A stretch of DNA of 64,000 nucleotides from Polaribacter sp. BM10. Its GTDB lineage: Bacteria; Bacteroidota; Bacteroidia; Flavobacteriales; Flavobacteriaceae. Shown here piece by piece: positions 43,345-52,644 of the stretch. The stretch is taken from positions 1,756,001 to 1,820,000 of the forward strand of contig NZ_CP019704.1 in assembly GCF_002005425.1 (NCBI RefSeq), read 5' to 3'. Both the position numbers and the translations under genes were made by a program. How positions within the stretch are numbered: position 1 is the stretch's first letter; each line of letters begins with the position of its first letter. The notes beneath the pieces were generated by a model that was given only the letters and a program-made list of their open reading frames with translations, did not search any database and was not told the origin of the DNA.

Positions 43345-43791
43345 GTGCTTTACAAATTATCTTATATAAACCGCAACTTTAAATTTACAAGTCTTGATGT
43401 AACGAAACTTAAAAGCACTTATAAAAACAATGCAAAAATGCATGAATGTTCTTTATTAGTTCAAAATGTGGTTGATGTACGGAAGTGCGCGTGGGATAAG
43501 CGGCTATTTTACATAATAGCAGTTATAACTACCTGTAGTTTACGAAAGAGTATTATAACTACTATTATGTAACTTAGCTTTGGGGAGTTTAGGGTTTTAT
43601 GAAAAAATAATATGAAATAGCTTGTTGCGATTTGGTTTGATTTTATGAAAACCAAATTGCAATATGCTATTACCTTAAAGATAAAAAAAACGCTAAACTA
43701 GAATGGTGAGCGGAATAAAATAAAAGACAGAGGATTTTGAGGTACGAAAAAACTGGGTTTTATTTTATGGGGAATTTTAAAGCACAAATTA

Positions 43792-44199
43792 TCAAATATT
43801 GGAATATTCTAAATATAGCCAATCGACAAAATCATTTAATTTAGACTTTATCAATTCTTCATCATTATACTCTACCATTTTTAAACCTTTATCAGTAACC
43901 TCAATTTTTTGTTTTTTTTCTATTGTTTGAATTGTATCATAATATTTATCGTATAACCAATCTCTACAATACAAATCAGCATCTGGTAATTTTCCAAATT
44001 TAGGATTGTGTTCTAAACCATTTAGCGCATTAAAGTCGTAATCTTTTGTATTGTCTTTAGGGAAACCTATTAAATCTAATACTATATCATAAATTTGAAC
44101 TGTTATATTAGTTAAGTCAATACCTTTTTTTTCTAATTCTGAAAATAAACATTCTTGTTTATACTCTTCAAATAATAAATTAGCTAACTTATCTTTCAT
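43792..44199 (-). CDS. Hypothetical protein downstream of hsdM
   Basis: 135 residues, acidic: MKDKLANLLFEEYKQECLFS, then FPKDNTKDYDFNALNGLEHN and an acidic helical end. It lies 47 bases after the hsdM stop and is probably co-transcribed with the RM genes. Family unknown. Confidence 0.6.
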   Translation of the reverse strand: MKDKLANLLFEEYKQECLFSELEKKGIDLTNITVQIYDIVLDLIGFPKDNTKDYDFNALNGLEHNPKFGKLPDADLYCRDWLYDKYYDTIQTIEKKQKIEVTDKGLKMVEYNDEELIKSKLNDFVDWLYLEYSNI

Positions 44200-44246
44200 A
44201 TTAACAACTATACTGTAAATAGTTTTTTATTGATTATAAATAAATA

Positions 44247-45899
44247 TTAGATTGTATCTAAGCCTAATTCTGTTAAATACCCATTATGTTCTTCTAGTGC
44301 TTTAGCCGACTTCTTTTCTACCTCAACTATTTTAGCATTTACTTCTTTTAAATCTATTATTTTTTCAGGCAACGCTGTACTGACATATCTGGAAATATTT
44401 AGATTGAAATCATTTTTTTCAATTTCTGCCATTGATACTCTGCGTGCATAGAGATCTATTTTATTTGGTCTATTTTTATAGGTATCTATTATTTCTTGAA
44501 TGTCATTAGGCTCTTTTGGGTCTATTACACCATCTACCTTACCATCTCTTAAAACATTTTGACGTTTTACTTTTCTATAATGTTCGCTAGCATTTATGAA
44601 CAATACATCATCTTCCTTTTTACACTTCTTAATAATCAATATACAAACTGGAATCCCTGTTGAAAAGAATAGATTTGATGGTAAACCAATTACGGTATCT
44701 ATGTTACCATCTTTTAACAACTTTTTTCTTATACGCTGTTCTGCACCTCCTCTAAATAAAACACCGTGTGGTAAAATAATAGCCATTGTACCTTCATCAC
44801 TTAAAAAGTGTAAACCGTGTAATAAGAACGCAAAATCTGCTGCTGATTTTGGTGCTAAACCATAATTTTTAAAACGAAAATTTTCGCTCATCGCCTCAGA
44901 TGCATCCCAACGTAAACTAAATGGTGGATTAGCTACAATAGCATCAAAGGTTGTTTTTTTAGCTGGATTCATTTCATTTAATAAATCCCATTCGTTTTTT
45001 AATGTATCACCGTGAAATATTTCAAATTCTGAATCTTTTACACCGTGTAACAACATATTCATACGTGCCAAGTTGTATGTTGTTATGTTTTTTTCTTGTC
45101 CGTAAATTCTACTTATTGTTCCTCCTCCTTTTTCAATTTTATCTTTTACGTTTAATAACAAAGAACCAGAACCACAAGCAAAATCTAATACTTTATTGAT
45201 TTTTTTCTTTTTACCTGCTTTTGGGTTTTGACTGTCTAAGGTTACAATTTCTGATAGGATTGTAGAAATTTGTTGCGGTGTATAAAACTCACCTGCTTTT
45301 TTACCAGAACCTGCTGCAAACTCACCAATTAAATACTCATATGCATCACCAAGTGTATCGCTATCTGTTGAAAAATCTGCAATACCTTCTGATATTTTTT
45401 GAATGATTTTACACAGTTTCTTATTTCTTTCTGTGTAAGTTTTACCAAGTTTTTCTGAATCTAAATTGATTTCTGAGAATAATCCTTTAAAAGAACTTTC
45501 AAACGAATCATTTTCGATATGTTTAAAGCCTTTTTGTAAGTCCTTTAATAATTCTTCATCTTGTGTACGTGCTAATTCAGAAATACTATTCCATAAATAT
45601 TTAGGCTCTATAACATAATGCACTTTTCTACGCATTTGTTTTTCAAAGGGCTCTATATCATTTGGATTATTTTGATACCAAACTGAAAGTGGTGTACGCT
45701 TATCATCTTCATCTAAATTTGGGTAATCTGAACCTAATTCTTTTTTTACTGAACCCTCATAATTATCTGATAAATAACGTAAAAAGAGAAATGATAGCAT
45801 ATAATCACGAAAATCGTCTGCATTCATTGCACCTCTTAAATCGTTGGCTATATCCCAAAGGGCTTTTCCTAGTTGTTCTTGTTTTTGTTGTGCTGTCAT
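44247..45899 (-). CDS. hsdM: Type I restriction-modification DNA methyltransferase (M subunit)
   Basis: 550 residues. An N-terminal helical HsdM domain (MTAQQKQEQLGKALWDIAND) precedes an N6-adenine methyltransferase domain with SAM motif VLDFACGSGSLLLNV (~residues 236-250) and catalytic IVANPPFSLRWD (~residue 322). With HsdS it methylates adenine in the host recognition sites; with HsdR it forms the restriction complex. Its start overlaps the stop of the PrrC-like gene by one base (TAATG), so expression is coupled to the operon. Confidence 0.95.
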   Translation of the reverse strand: MTAQQKQEQLGKALWDIANDLRGAMNADDFRDYMLSFLFLRYLSDNYEGSVKKELGSDYPNLDEDDKRTPLSVWYQNNPNDIEPFEKQMRRKVHYVIEPKYLWNSISELARTQDEELLKDLQKGFKHIENDSFESSFKGLFSEINLDSEKLGKTYTERNKKLCKIIQKISEGIADFSTDSDTLGDAYEYLIGEFAAGSGKKAGEFYTPQQISTILSEIVTLDSQNPKAGKKKKINKVLDFACGSGSLLLNVKDKIEKGGGTISRIYGQEKNITTYNLARMNMLLHGVKDSEFEIFHGDTLKNEWDLLNEMNPAKKTTFDAIVANPPFSLRWDASEAMSENFRFKNYGLAPKSAADFAFLLHGLHFLSDEGTMAIILPHGVLFRGGAEQRIRKKLLKDGNIDTVIGLPSNLFFSTGIPVCILIIKKCKKEDDVLFINASEHYRKVKRQNVLRDGKVDGVIDPKEPNDIQEIIDTYKNRPNKIDLYARRVSMAEIEKNDFNLNISRYVSTALPEKIIDLKEVNAKIVEVEKKSAKALEEHNGYLTELGLDTI

Positions 45900-47083
45900 T
45901 ATGCTGTTTGATTTTCTGCATTAAAAATTTCAGGAAATTGGAACTCATATTTACCTATAAATCCGTCAAGTATATTTTTAAATAATTCTTTATTGTCATT
46001 TGTCATAGGGCTAGGTGCAAAAACGGAATATCTACCGTGACTTAATAATTGAACAGCTCTATGAAAAAGTACTTCATCATCTAACCCGTGAATCACTTCA
46101 TCTATTTTGGTATAGCCAAAAAAGCTAACTGTTTTTTCCATAACTGTTCTTAATCCATTAAAATGGTATGTATGAATAACATCAGATTCAGATACTTTTT
46201 TTAGGTCATTTAATAAAGCAATATGATGGAAAAATGGAGTATCTCCTGTATCTTGAATACTATAAGTATTCGTGGTATTTGAATGTAAAAAACAGGTTTT
46301 TCGTTTTATTCTTAATTCATTGAACATTATATTAAAAAACAAACTATGATGTGTAGAAATTACTGTTTTTATATCATTACCATCTTTTCTAATTATACTT
46401 GCTAACTCACAAGCTAATGCAATTGCATTGTTCTCATCAAGGGAAGATATTGGGTCGTCAATATAAACATATTTAACCCAGTCGTAACCTGAAGCTTTAT
46501 CTATTGCTAATTCATAAATAGCAAGAAAAAAGCACCATATAAAAAGGTTTTCTTCTCCTCTGGATATCTTTATATTTTCAATATTCTGAGCAACTCCATC
46601 AACAAAATCTTCTCTTATAAATCTAACTGCCCAATGCTTTTCAGGATTTTCACTATTTTCTTCTCCTGGTTTTATATAATTAAAATCGGTGATAAAATTG
46701 AAATCGGTATATTTATGTAATAATGGTCTAATTTTATTATCTATATCTAAAATTTCAATTAATCTTTTACCGTCAGAATTTGAAACATCTTTACTACCAA
46801 AAAATTCTGAATCTTTGTTTAATAACAATACTCTTTGTTCATCACCTACTAAATCATTATCCCAAGTAAATAAATCTTCCGTAAAAGCATTAAAGTATAA
46901 AGTGTCAGCACCTCCATTTTGTTTAGCTATATCTTTAAACTCCATAGATAGCCTTGTTTTTCCTGTACCATTAAAGGCATAAAATAAAACTAGGTCTTTC
47001 TGTTTCTTTCCTTCTCTTGTAAATTGATAGCGAAATTCAGTAGCTACTTCTGTTAAATTATCAAAGTCTTTTATTTCATTCAT
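45899..47083 (-). CDS. PrrC-like anticodon-nuclease ATPase within the hsd operon
   Basis: 394 residues, close to PrrC (396). The N-terminal ATPase has Walker A YAFNGTGKTRLSMEF (~residue 33), a signature-like segment KISRGEENLFIWCFFLAIYE and Walker B VKYVYIDDPISSLDENNAIA. In the C-terminal part LRTVMEKTV followed by LLSHGRYSVF gives Arg, Glu (+4) and His (+37), close to the Arg-Glu-His triad spacing of PrrC. PrrC stays silent bound to a type I RM enzyme and cuts tRNA(Lys) when a phage inhibits that enzyme. The location between hsdS and hsdM supports the same job here. tRNA cleavage is inferred. Confidence 0.7.
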   Translation of the reverse strand: MNEIKDFDNLTEVATEFRYQFTREGKKQKDLVLFYAFNGTGKTRLSMEFKDIAKQNGGADTLYFNAFTEDLFTWDNDLVGDEQRVLLLNKDSEFFGSKDVSNSDGKRLIEILDIDNKIRPLLHKYTDFNFITDFNYIKPGEENSENPEKHWAVRFIREDFVDGVAQNIENIKISRGEENLFIWCFFLAIYELAIDKASGYDWVKYVYIDDPISSLDENNAIALACELASIIRKDGNDIKTVISTHHSLFFNIMFNELRIKRKTCFLHSNTTNTYSIQDTGDTPFFHHIALLNDLKKVSESDVIHTYHFNGLRTVMEKTVSFFGYTKIDEVIHGLDDEVLFHRAVQLLSHGRYSVFAPSPMTNDNKELFKNILDGFIGKYEFQFPEIFNAENQTA

Positions 47084-47085
47084 AA

Positions 47086-48291
47086 TTATAACTCATTTAC
47101 ATTAGGAAACAATTGTTGCATCAAGCCTTTTTTATGCTTTTTTAAGTTTTTTATTTTTAATACTTGTGCTTCTATTAAATCATCTGCACTAGTTATAACT
47201 TCTGATATTTTAATTTGCTCATTTAAAGATGGAATTGGTATTTCAATCTTACTCATTACACCATTCATAAGTTTAGGATTGCCGATATAAGAAACGTGAC
47301 TTTTTGAAACGGAATTAATTAGAGCCGCAATACATTTATTAGCCATACCGTTATTGTTTATTAGAACACCACAGACGTTAGTGCAATAAAATTTACCATC
47401 TCTATAATTTACATCACCTGCATTTGCACCATCCGTAGTCCAAGTAATGGCATTTTCATATAAAAAATCTTTATAATAACCAGCTAAACCATTATTTTTC
47501 GTTTGTGATGAATAAACAGGATAATTATTTTCTTCAGTTTGTTTTTCAAAAACAAGGCTCATTGATAAAACATAACCACGAGTAACTTCAAAAATTTCGC
47601 CAACCTCTTTTATTTCCCAATCCCCATCATTTTTAAACTCTGGAAAACGAAATTGTGGTTTTGTTTCGCCATTTGCAGGAAATAACTGTTGTAATAAGCC
47701 TTTTTTGTGGTCTTTTAAATGGTCTAGTTTTTCGGTTTCTGCTGTTATTAGGGTATCTAAAGATGATAGACAATTGGCTATTTTTTGTTGTTCTTTAGGG
47801 TTTTTAGGAAGAGGAATAGGAATCTTATTAAGATTTGCCTTGTTTAATTTTGGTTGTGCTTGACCAGTTAAATAGTCTTCAATACTTACTGAATTTATGT
47901 ATTTTTCAACTATTATTTGAATATGTTCGTTTATTGGTTTTAAGACGTGTGCGTGATTATTTACCCAAGTTTTACCAGATATTGAATATGCTATTGGATA
48001 ATTTCTATCAATTAAATTTGCACCATCTTCAGAAATAAGTAACAAGTTTTCGTTGAAAATATAATCTTTCACATAATCTATAACACCAGTAGCACCATAA
48101 TAAGGAATATTACCTTTTTCTCTTACATTACTGGTTATAGGCACTCTTCTATTGTTTAAGTTTTCCGAAATTGAATTTAAGCTTTTAATTTCCCAAATAT
48201 TATTATTTTCAAACTCAGGAAAACGCAATTCAGGAACTATCCTTTCGACTCCGCTCAAGGCAGGTTTTTGTTTTTCGTTATTCATAAGCAT
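47086..48291 (-). CDS. hsdS: Type I restriction-modification specificity subunit
   Basis: 401 residues with two target-recognition domains (from ~25 and ~215), each followed by a conserved coiled-coil region: PKEQQKIANCLSSLDTLITA and SLNEQIKISEVITSADDLIE, each continuing to KKGLLQQLFP or KKGLMQQLFP. It selects the bipartite DNA target. Its start overlaps hsdR by 14 bases. The N-terminus contains PALSGVERIVPELRFPEF, where the SGVER part looks like a small in-frame insertion from a repeated element. Confidence 0.93.
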   Translation of the reverse strand: MLMNNEKQKPALSGVERIVPELRFPEFENNNIWEIKSLNSISENLNNRRVPITSNVREKGNIPYYGATGVIDYVKDYIFNENLLLISEDGANLIDRNYPIAYSISGKTWVNNHAHVLKPINEHIQIIVEKYINSVSIEDYLTGQAQPKLNKANLNKIPIPLPKNPKEQQKIANCLSSLDTLITAETEKLDHLKDHKKGLLQQLFPANGETKPQFRFPEFKNDGDWEIKEVGEIFEVTRGYVLSMSLVFEKQTEENNYPVYSSQTKNNGLAGYYKDFLYENAITWTTDGANAGDVNYRDGKFYCTNVCGVLINNNGMANKCIAALINSVSKSHVSYIGNPKLMNGVMSKIEIPIPSLNEQIKISEVITSADDLIEAQVLKIKNLKKHKKGLMQQLFPNVNEL

Positions 48292-51238
48292 TTAATCCTG
48301 CTATTTCACGCCCTTGGGCAAGTTTATTTAATAAAGGAACTAAGTCTTCCATAAGAGCCAATTCTTTTACTCTTCGGTCTTTCCAACCTAATTCTAAAGG
48401 CTCTAATAAATCTGTTAGTTTTTCACCGTCAAAAATCATACGGTTCATAATTTCATTTATAAAAGCATTTAGACTTTCTTCTGTGAGATTGTGTTTGTCC
48501 GCAATAGTCTGTATTTCTTTTGCTGATTTTTCGTCTTTAAACTTTTGGTAGCCTGTGCGAATTTCTTTTTCATCTAAAGCATTACCGACTTCTAAAGTGT
48601 TTATATAAGCAATAATATCTTCACGTTCGTCCATTAAATTGGCACTAGAACCTAACAGATTTATTAATTCCTCACGTGTCATTTTATGCTTAGATGGTTT
48701 GTCTTGTGTGTATTTTGCTATTAAACCAATGATATAATCATAATCAATTACCGCAGAAGAAAATAATACAAATTCAAAATCTAATTGTTGTACATCTTTG
48801 GGTGCATTCTCTCCTTGTTTGTTTTGTGCTGCTTGTAATTGTTTTGCTGTATCTATATACACCGATTTAAAAGAACGCAAATCATCTGAAGGCAATAATG
48901 CTTCAATTGTTTCAGTTTGCTCTACTTCTAAGTCCGTATATTGGTCTAATTGTGTTTTATAACGTTGTATTTCTTTAAACGCATTTATAAAACCTGCACG
49001 AGCTTCATCTCCTTTTAAATTACTTACTTCTGATGGTGCACAATCTAAACCTTTCCCCTCCATAAATTGGTTTAAATCAGCTACAGCCTCTTTATATTTT
49101 TCTATTACTTTAGGTGCTGCATCTACTAACCAAATTTCTTTTGCCTTTTCTATTTTAGCACCAGAGAAACGAATCATTGCTTTATTTACGTCTTCTTCCT
49201 GGTCTCTAAATACTAAAATATTACCATAAGGTTTTGTATCGTTTATAACTCTATTGGTACGAGAATAGGCTTGTATTAAACCGTGATACTTTAAATTTTT
49301 ATCTACGTATAATGTATTTAAATACTTAGAATCAAAACCAGTTAATAGCATATCTACCACAATTAATACATCAATTTTATTTTTGTAGGCATAATCTGCA
49401 TTGGTATATTTTTGATCTTTAATACGTTGCTGTACACCTTGATAATATAAATCGAATGTACTAATGGAATGATTTGTACCGTAATTTTGATTATAATCTG
49501 TAATAATGGTATTTAATGCTTCTTTCTTTAGGTTTGGCTCTATTTCATTATCTGCTTTTTCTTGTGGTAAATCTTCTTGTAATTGTTTTACATCTTTATT
49601 ACCTTCTGCAGGAGGTGAAAATACACAAGCGATTTGCAAAGGTTTGTAATCTTCATTGATTTCGCCAAACTCTCTTTGGTTTTGTTTGAACAAATGGTAA
49701 TACTCAATAGCATCCGCAATAGAAGATGTAGCTAATACAGCATTGAACCTCCTAAAATCTGTTGCTTTATCGTGCTTTTTTATAATGGTATCAATAACCG
49801 CCATTTTATGACTTAAACTTGTGGTATCAATTTTTACATCAGGTTTAAAATAGTCGATATGAAAACGCAATACATTTTTATCTTCTATGGCATTGGTAAT
49901 TGTGTACGCGTGTAATTCTTTTTGAAAAACATCTTTTGTGGTTTTGTAAGATGCTGTTTTTCCTTCAATGGTTTTATAGGTTGCGTTTTCTTCAAAAATA
50001 GGTGTTCCTGTAAATCCAAATAATTGTGCTTTTGGAAAAAACTCTACGATTGCTTTATGGTTTTCTCCAAACTGTGAACGATGGCACTCATCAAAAATAA
50101 ACACTACTCTTTTATCCTTTAAAGGTTCTAGATGTTCAATGTAATTCTTATCGTTTTTAGTATCTAATGCTAACCCTAATTTTTGAATGGTTGTTACAAT
50201 TACTTTATCTGCATAATCTGATGACAACATTCTTTTTACCAATGTTTTTGTATTGGTATTTTCCTCTACACTACCTTCTTGAAATTTATTAAACTCCTCC
50301 CTGGTTTGTCTGTCTAAATCTTTTCTATCGACTACAAATAAACATTTTTCTATAGCATCATTATCCTTTAAAAGTGTAGAAGCTTTAAATGAAGTCAAAG
50401 TTTTTCCACTTCCTGTTGTGTGCCAGATATATCCGTTTCCTCTATCTTGTTCAATACAATCTACAATAGCCTTTACTGCATAAATTTGATAGGGACGCAT
50501 TACCAAAATCTTTTGCTCGGTTTCTACCAATACCATATAACGACTAATCATTTCACCCAATGCACATTTAGCTAAAAACTTCTCTGTGAAATCGTCTAAG
50601 TGGTTTATTTTAGTATTGTCTTCTTTGGCTAATGTATAGACAGGTAAAAATTGTTCGTCTGCGTTAAAGGCAAAATGTTTGTTGTTATTGTTAGAAAAGT
50701 AAAAGGTTCTTGTTTTATTACTTACGATAAACAATTGCATAAAACACATTAACGAATTGGTATATCCGTTTCCTACATCGTTTTTATAGTCAACAACCTG
50801 TTGAATTGCTTTTCTAGGACTTACTTGTAGTGTTTTTAACTCCACTTGTACCAAAGGCAAACCATTAATCAATAAAATAACATCATATCTATGATTGCTA
50901 TTTTGTGTATTCATACGAAGCTGATTAATGACTTCAAAATCATTTTTACACCAATTTTTAATATTCACTAAGGTGTAATGTAATGGTGTATCATCTTCTC
51001 TAATAAATGTATTTCTCTTTCTTAAATGATTAGAAGTTTTAAATACATCTGGATTGATAATTTCAATAAGTAATTTATCAAATTCAGTATCTGTTAATTT
51101 GACCCTATTCAATGTTTCAAACTTCTCTCTAAAATTTAATTCTAAAGCACTCTTCGTTCTAATATCTTTACGATAGGTATATTTTAAATCTGATAATCTT
51201 TCGATTAATTCTTCTTCTATTTGCTGTTCTTTTGTCAT
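48278..51238 (-). CDS. hsdR: Type I restriction endonuclease subunit R
   Basis: 986 residues, full family length. The N-terminal nuclease domain has NHRYDVILLINGLPLVQVEL (Asp and Glu-x-Lys, ~residues 115-140). The SF2 translocase has Walker A GYIWHTTGSGKTLTSF (~272), DExH VVFIFDECHRSQFG (~373), and motif VI QAYSRTNRV. A helical C-terminus binds the methylase core. It cuts unmodified DNA after ATP-driven translocation. First gene of the RM operon, 118 bases after the Rep-like gene. Confidence 0.95.
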   Translation of the reverse strand: MTKEQQIEEELIERLSDLKYTYRKDIRTKSALELNFREKFETLNRVKLTDTEFDKLLIEIINPDVFKTSNHLRKRNTFIREDDTPLHYTLVNIKNWCKNDFEVINQLRMNTQNSNHRYDVILLINGLPLVQVELKTLQVSPRKAIQQVVDYKNDVGNGYTNSLMCFMQLFIVSNKTRTFYFSNNNNKHFAFNADEQFLPVYTLAKEDNTKINHLDDFTEKFLAKCALGEMISRYMVLVETEQKILVMRPYQIYAVKAIVDCIEQDRGNGYIWHTTGSGKTLTSFKASTLLKDNDAIEKCLFVVDRKDLDRQTREEFNKFQEGSVEENTNTKTLVKRMLSSDYADKVIVTTIQKLGLALDTKNDKNYIEHLEPLKDKRVVFIFDECHRSQFGENHKAIVEFFPKAQLFGFTGTPIFEENATYKTIEGKTASYKTTKDVFQKELHAYTITNAIEDKNVLRFHIDYFKPDVKIDTTSLSHKMAVIDTIIKKHDKATDFRRFNAVLATSSIADAIEYYHLFKQNQREFGEINEDYKPLQIACVFSPPAEGNKDVKQLQEDLPQEKADNEIEPNLKKEALNTIITDYNQNYGTNHSISTFDLYYQGVQQRIKDQKYTNADYAYKNKIDVLIVVDMLLTGFDSKYLNTLYVDKNLKYHGLIQAYSRTNRVINDTKPYGNILVFRDQEEDVNKAMIRFSGAKIEKAKEIWLVDAAPKVIEKYKEAVADLNQFMEGKGLDCAPSEVSNLKGDEARAGFINAFKEIQRYKTQLDQYTDLEVEQTETIEALLPSDDLRSFKSVYIDTAKQLQAAQNKQGENAPKDVQQLDFEFVLFSSAVIDYDYIIGLIAKYTQDKPSKHKMTREELINLLGSSANLMDEREDIIAYINTLEVGNALDEKEIRTGYQKFKDEKSAKEIQTIADKHNLTEESLNAFINEIMNRMIFDGEKLTDLLEPLELGWKDRRVKELALMEDLVPLLNKLAQGREIAGLNAYE

Positions 51239-51355
51239 TAATCTTATAGCGTAATTTTTAAAGGTTAAAAATATAATATTAATCTGATTTAATTATAAGG
51301 TTTTCCGTATTTACTTTTTACCCCTGTTTTAGGGTATATTACAAGTTGAAAAACG

Positions 51356-52255
51356 TTAGTTATTTACACTATACTGAATTTGTGTATTTAGCTTATTAAA
51401 AACCTTATTTTGAAATTCTGTATTATCTACATTTCTCATTAAACTAAGATACTTCAAACGTTCTTTTTTATAGGTATGTGAATACTGTTTCCTGATACTT
51501 TCTTTAATCTTAAAATCTCTCATTGAAGCTACTAAACGCATTTCTTTTAATGTTAGCTTTGATAAATCTTTTTGAGCTTCTTTATCTATCATTTGATACC
51601 TGTCTATTAAAACATTACAAAGCTTTTTATACTTTTCTTTATTGATTAAATCTGTAACTGTAGTGATACCAACATTATTCGTTTTATTGTTGAAAAACTT
51701 TGTTTTCCCCTCAATTTCATAACGAAAGTAAGGTTTCCCAATATTGATACTATCTTTACACTTTACCTGAAACGTTTTATCGTATGCTTTTATATAATAA
51801 TCATTCAAATGAAATTTAGAGCCGTAAATTTTATTTTTCTCATACATTGGTTTTGGTGGTTTCCCCATATAAAACTTCCACTCATTATATGCTTTTTGTG
51901 CATCCTCTTCTATAACTACACCAACTGCTAATCTTGTTACTATTGCTTCATAGATATTAAAAGGCACTAGTTGATTTAACTTAGAAAAAGCATCTACCAC
52001 TTGACTATATGAAAATGATTGATAATTATTATTCATAAAAAACTTTTGAAGAGAGTTTTTTATATAAATTTTATCGCCTTTAAACACCAGTCTTAAATTT
52101 CCTATATATGTGTAGTAGCAACTTAAATATTCTCGATTATTAATTATAGGATGCCACTTTAAATTCAACCAACTTAATGTTTCATTTTTTTGATTTACAA
52201 AATCTAAAGGTATATTTTTTACTTGATGTTCAATATGTAATGTATCAAAGCACAT
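51356..52255 (-). CDS. Rep-like replication initiation protein of the element
   Basis: 299 residues. NDYYIKAYDKTFQVK followed by KPYFRYEIEGKTKFF resembles the YDK...RYE core of phage/plasmid Rep proteins of the G2P/rolling-circle type. No second typical motif (HUH) is obvious. It starts immediately after the HTH gene (adjacent stop and start), so the two are coupled. It probably starts replication of the excised element, but this is inference from family and position. Confidence 0.55.
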   Translation of the reverse strand: MCFDTLHIEHQVKNIPLDFVNQKNETLSWLNLKWHPIINNREYLSCYYTYIGNLRLVFKGDKIYIKNSLQKFFMNNNYQSFSYSQVVDAFSKLNQLVPFNIYEAIVTRLAVGVVIEEDAQKAYNEWKFYMGKPPKPMYEKNKIYGSKFHLNDYYIKAYDKTFQVKCKDSINIGKPYFRYEIEGKTKFFNNKTNNVGITTVTDLINKEKYKKLCNVLIDRYQMIDKEAQKDLSKLTLKEMRLVASMRDFKIKESIRKQYSHTYKKERLKYLSLMRNVDNTEFQNKVFNKLNTQIQYSVNN

Positions 52256-52543
52256 TTACCTTCTATTATTTTTAAAGGCTTTATTGTAATTTTTATCTAG
52301 TAAGACTTCTACATCTTTCATTTTGTAGTAAATTTTACTACCAATTTGAGAAAATGATATTTTACCTTCATCCCTCCAAGTTTGAGCTGTTCTTTTACTA
52401 ATATGCATTAGTTGAATAAACTCTTGATTGTCAAGAAAGGTTTCCTGTGATGATTTTTGATTAGATTCTAAAGTAGAATTTAATTTGTCTAATCTTGATA
52501 CTAAGTTGTTGTACTGTTCTGCTGTTAAAATTACTGCTTCCAT
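52256..52543 (-). CDS. Helix-turn-helix excisionase-like protein
   Basis: 95 residues. LDNQEFIQLMHISKRTAQTW followed by RDEGKISFSQIGSKIYYKMK is a MerR/HTH_17-type DNA-binding domain as in excisionases of Bacteroidota elements, after an N-terminal helix (SRLDKLNSTLESNQKS). Located between the unknown 682-residue gene and the Rep-like gene. Likely controls excision or transcription. Confidence 0.75.
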   Translation of the reverse strand: MEAVILTAEQYNNLVSRLDKLNSTLESNQKSSQETFLDNQEFIQLMHISKRTAQTWRDEGKISFSQIGSKIYYKMKDVEVLLDKNYNKAFKNNRR

Positions 52544-52644
52544 TTACTTAATTTTTAATGTTACTAATTATTTCTGTAACAAATATTAAGCTCTGGATAG
52601 GTACTTATAAGGCTGACCTTATAAGACCTTTTATTGACTGTATT

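Larger units (their letters stand above)
42657..43791. other. 1.1-kb stretch of the element without a confident gene
   Basis: Holds a long nested inverted repeat (42732-42886) and a weak + strand frame at 43066-43344. A further inverted pair, CATAATAGCAGTTATAACTA and AGTATTATAACTACTATTAT, lies at about 43512-43569. It separates the accessory genes from the RM operon and might contain an origin or a structured RNA. Confidence 0.5.

Noticed and set aside
43345..43572. 75-codon + frame in the element
   Set aside because: Composition unlike protein, no start signal, directly after another doubtful frame.
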